Assembly (NCBI GenBank): GCA_025357775.1
Contig: JANXOQ010000134.1
Coordinates: 1-9,721 of the forward strand
Length of the DNA stretch: 9,721 nucleotides
Direction: 5' to 3'
DNA from: Ferruginibacter sp.
GTDB taxonomy: Bacteria; Bacteroidota; Bacteroidia; Chitinophagales; Chitinophagaceae
Shown: positions 7,552 through 9,721 of the stretch, in pieces
How the letters are laid out: the number at the start of each line of letters is the position of its first letter
Numbering within the stretch: position 1 is the first letter of the stretch
Program-made: the position numbers and the translations under genes
Notes under the pieces: model-generated
Seen by the model: the letters and a program-made list of their open reading frames with translations, nothing else
Databases searched by the model: none
Told to the model about the DNA's origin: nothing

Positions 7552-7630
7552 GATATACTGCTCAGCATAGCAGTGATAGAAGCGGCACCGCAGCGTAGCG
7601 AAGGTATAGCGGATAGCGCTGTGCAAATGT
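7552..7630. other. G+C-rich structured intergenic segment, possible dispersed element or small RNA
   Basis: The composition jumps well above the AT-rich flanks and the short word ATAGC(G/A) keeps recurring (7567, 7606, 7613), along with AGCG words. A 7-bp stem with one G-U pair can form between CGCAGCG (7589-7595) and CGCTGTG (7617-7623), with a 21-base loop. The + strand reads as IAVIEAAPQRSEGIADSA in one frame. I recall similar wording from short intergenic repeats in other Bacteroidota genomes, but that memory is unverified. It lies just beyond the pnp terminator, so it is not part of that message. Strand and function are unknown. Confidence 0.35.
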
Positions 7631-7658
7631 TCATTAGAGATTTTTTGCTCATGCTCCT

Positions 7659-7692
7659 AAAAAAAACGCAGCTATCAAAAATGATAGCTGCG
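7659..7692 (-). terminator. Intrinsic terminator of pnp
   Basis: CGCAGCTATCA (7667-7677) and TGATAGCTGCG (7682-7692) form a perfect 11-bp stem with a four-base loop. On the - strand it is followed by eight T residues (complement of 7659-7666), and it begins 24 bases after the pnp stop codon. There is no T-run on the + strand side, so it works for pnp only. Confidence 0.92.
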
Positions 7693-7716
7693 GTATATAA
7701 AAATATTAATTATTAT

Positions 7717-9721
7717 TTAAGCTTCTGGCTTAGCTGGAGCCTCTGGCTTTGGCATCAATGCTTTTCTACTCAATTTAAATTTACCAGTTTTTTGGTCTAT
7801 ATCAAGCAATTTCACTTTTACCTTTTCGCCTTCTTTAAATATGCCATCCATCGTTTCTAGGCGTTTCCAGCTTATTTCGCTTATATGCAATAAACCTTCT
7901 TTTTTTGGTAAAAATTCTACAAATGCACCAAATTCTTTAATGCTTTTTATCGTTCCTTCATACGTTTCGCCTACAACTGCTGTAGCTACTAAGCCTTGTA
8001 TCCAAGCATACGCTTTGTCTAAAGCAGATTTATCTTTACAGAAAATGCTTACAGAACCTGCGTTATCTACTTCTTCAATATTTACGGTAGCACCTGTTTC
8101 TCTTTGTATTTCTTGTATTACTTTTCCACCTGGTCCTATTACTGCACCAATGTATTCTTTATCTATAGTAAATTTCACCATACGTGGTGCATGTGGTTTT
8201 ACTTCTGGTCTTGCTGCTTCCATGGTTTTATGCATTGCATCTAGTATGTGTAAGCGCCCTTTGCGTGCTTGTGCAAGTGCACTACGCATAATATCCATAC
8301 TTAAACCATCTACTTTTATATCCATTTGTACACCGCAAATACCATCACGGGTACCTGTTACTTTAAAATCCATATCACCTAAATGATCTTCATCACCCAA
8401 TATGTCTGTTAACACAGCAAATTGATCTCCCTTTTTAATTAAACCCATTGCCACACCACTCAAATGCTTCTTAATTGGCACTCCTGCATCCATCAATGCA
8501 AGCGAACCTGCACAAACCGTAGCCATAGATGATGAACCATTACTTTCTAAAATATCACTCACCACACGTACGGTGTAAGGATATTCTGCCCCTGGCATCA
8601 TTTGCTTTAAAGAACGCATAGCTAAATTACCATGCCCAACTTCTCTACGACCAACACCTCTCATCATTTTTACCTCACCAGTAGAAAACGGCGGAAAATT
8701 ATAATGCAATAAAAATTTTGTATATTCAGAATGGTGTGCACTCTCAACCAGTAATTCATCTAAAGGCGTACCTAATGTAACAGTTGTAAGTGATTGTGTT
8801 TCACCTCTTGTGAACAATGCAGAACCATGTGGAGTTGGTAAGATATCTACCTCCATCTCTAATTGACGTATATCTTCTGTACCTCTACCATCCAATCTTT
8901 TACGATCATTTAAAACCATATCTCTTACAACATTATATTGCAACTCTCCTACGTAATACCCAACTAGTTTTCTATCTTGCTCCTCTAATTCAGCAAAATT
9001 TTCTTTTACCTCAGTGTATAGCTTGCTAAATGCAGCACTACGCTCATGCTTTGCAGATGCGGAAGATGCTATAGTATACATTTTGTCTTTTGCAAATGCA
9101 ATTATTTTTGCGTCTAATTCTTCGTTTCTGTATGGCTTTGTATACTCTCTTTTTGAAGTTATACCTACCAAAGCACGCAATTCTTCTTGAGCTTTTACAT
9201 GTCCTTGTATTGCTTTGTGTGCTGCTTCAATAGCAATTATCAAATCTTCTTCGCTACATTCTTTGGCTTCACCTTCTACCATCATAATGTTGTTGTTGGT
9301 AGCTGCTATGATGAATTCGTAATCAGCAGTAGCCAATTCAGTTCGAGTTGGGTTAATAATTATTTGTCCATTAACTTTTGCTACACGTACTTCTGACAAC
9401 ATTTCCTGAATGGGAATATCTGAAACAGCCAGTGCAGCTGATGCTGCTAAACAAGCCAATGAATCTGGCATTACTTCATCATCAGACGAAATAAGCGAAA
9501 TTAACACCTGCACATCGCATACATAATCTTCAGGGAATAATGGACGCAATGCTCTATCTATTAATCTTGAAGTAAGTATTTCATAATCGTTTAAACGAGC
9601 TTCTCTTTTAAAGAATGAACCCGGAATACGACCGTTAGACGAAAATTTTTCTTGATAATCTACTGATAAAGGGAAAAATGATTGACCTTCTTTTGGTTCT
9701 TTGTTTGCAACCACTGTTGCT
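7717..9721 (-). CDS. pnp: Polynucleotide phosphorylase (5' partial)
   Basis: The enzyme degrades RNA 3' to 5' using phosphate, releasing nucleoside diphosphates, and acts as a trimer in the cytoplasm, often with degradosome partners. The frame is open to the window edge, so about 41 N-terminal residues are missing by comparison with E. coli PNPase (711 aa); the GTG at 9714-9712 is an internal valine. Numbering from that valine: first RNase PH-like domain about 1-180 (FFPLSVDYQE, RLIDRALRPLFP), helical linker about 185-265, second RNase PH-like domain about 270-500, KH domain about 511-550 with the GPGG loop (527-530), S1 domain about 582-652, and a short KPEAPAKPEA tail. Active-site features are present: FPPFSTGEV, RREVGHG, SNGSSSM and GDEDHLGDMDFK, where D443, D449 and K451 correspond to E. 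coli D486, D492 and K494. Everything needed for catalysis in the visible part is intact. In many bacteria rpsO lies just upstream; that cannot be seen here. It ends at a strong terminator. Confidence 0.97.
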   Translation of the reverse strand, partial: ATVVANKEPKEGQSFFPLSVDYQEKFSSNGRIPGSFFKREARLNDYEILTSRLIDRALRPLFPEDYVCDVQVLISLISSDDEVMPDSLACLAASAALAVSDIPIQEMLSEVRVAKVNGQIIINPTRTELATADYEFIIAATNNNIMMVEGEAKECSEEDLIIAIEAAHKAIQGHVKAQEELRALVGITSKREYTKPYRNEELDAKIIAFAKDKMYTIASSASAKHERSAAFSKLYTEVKENFAELEEQDRKLVGYYVGELQYNVVRDMVLNDRKRLDGRGTEDIRQLEMEVDILPTPHGSALFTRGETQSLTTVTLGTPLDELLVESAHHSEYTKFLLHYNFPPFSTGEVKMMRGVGRREVGHGNLAMRSLKQMMPGAEYPYTVRVVSDILESNGSSSMATVCAGSLALMDAGVPIKKHLSGVAMGLIKKGDQFAVLTDILGDEDHLGDMDFKVTGTRDGICGVQMDIKVDGLSMDIMRSALAQARKGRLHILDAMHKTMEAARPEVKPHAPRMVKFTIDKEYIGAVIGPGGKVIQEIQRETGATVNIEEVDNAGSVSIFCKDKSALDKAYAWIQGLVATAVVGETYEGTIKSIKEFGAFVEFLPKKEGLLHISEISWKRLETMDGIFKEGEKVKVKLLDIDQKTGKFKLSRKALMPKPEAPAKPEA

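Larger units (their letters stand above)
7334..7716. other. Intergenic region between the WG-repeat gene and pnp
   Basis: These 383 bases hold no gene I can support. From the WG start outward there is the palindrome at 7337-7356, then about 190 bases of plain AT-rich DNA (7357-7542) in which I see nothing, then the G+C-rich segment at about 7552-7630, and finally the pnp terminator at 7659-7692. Promoters for both - strand genes should be sought here (WG gene) or beyond the window (pnp). Confidence 0.7.

Noticed and set aside
7543..7860. A 105-residue + strand reading frame
   Set aside because: Its second half is the pnp terminator and antisense of the pnp 3' end; only the first 30 codons overlap the G+C-rich element, which looks like structured DNA rather than a gene.
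7841..8386. A 181-residue + strand reading frame opposite pnp
   Set aside because: It is antisense to the strongly conserved second core, KH and S1 region of pnp and has no recognisable domain.

Overview
This is an AT-rich window that looks like a member of the Bacteroidota, probably near the Chitinophagaceae. Three things support that: a type IX secretion (T9SS) C-terminal sorting tail on a giant surface protein, a TAnnTTTG-type -7 promoter box in front of a transposase relic, and a typical bacterial polynucleotide phosphorylase with Bacteroidota-like wording. The family-level guess is an inference from memory, not a computed placement.

Layout. (1) Positions 1-5115, + strand: the 3' part of a very large secreted adhesin-like gene. 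It has a conserved N-terminal globular region, nine SdrD_B-type (Cna_B-like) beta-sandwich repeats with calcium-loop-like motifs, a fibronectin-III-like segment and a T9SS type A tail. Its 5' end lies outside the window. A strong intrinsic terminator follows at 5137-5169. (2) Positions about 5268-6322: a decayed insertion sequence of the IS256 superfamily, zinc-ribbon (IS1249-like) variant. The transposase reading frame survives along its length but has three in-frame stops and a one-base shift at its start. The ends are imperfect inverted repeats. (3) Positions 6332-7333, - strand: a secreted protein built from WG-type repeats, of unknown function, whose stop codon lies about 10 bases from the inferred right IS end. 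(4) Positions 7334-7716: a 383-base intergenic region with a palindrome in front of the WG gene, a locally G+C-rich structured segment, and the bidirectional-looking stem that terminates pnp on the - strand. (5) Positions 7717-9721, - strand: pnp (polynucleotide phosphorylase), missing about 40 N-terminal residues at the window edge.

The genes do not form one pathway. The adhesin and the IS relic are on +, the WG gene and pnp on -. The adhesin and pnp are each closed by their own terminator, so transcription units appear separate. I found no defence system, CRISPR array, tRNA, rRNA or convincing new multi-gene system. The items most worth a second look are the ordered sub-classes and codon-usage shift inside the adhesin repeat array, the G+C-rich intergenic element at about 7552-7630, and the unusually legible dead transposase.
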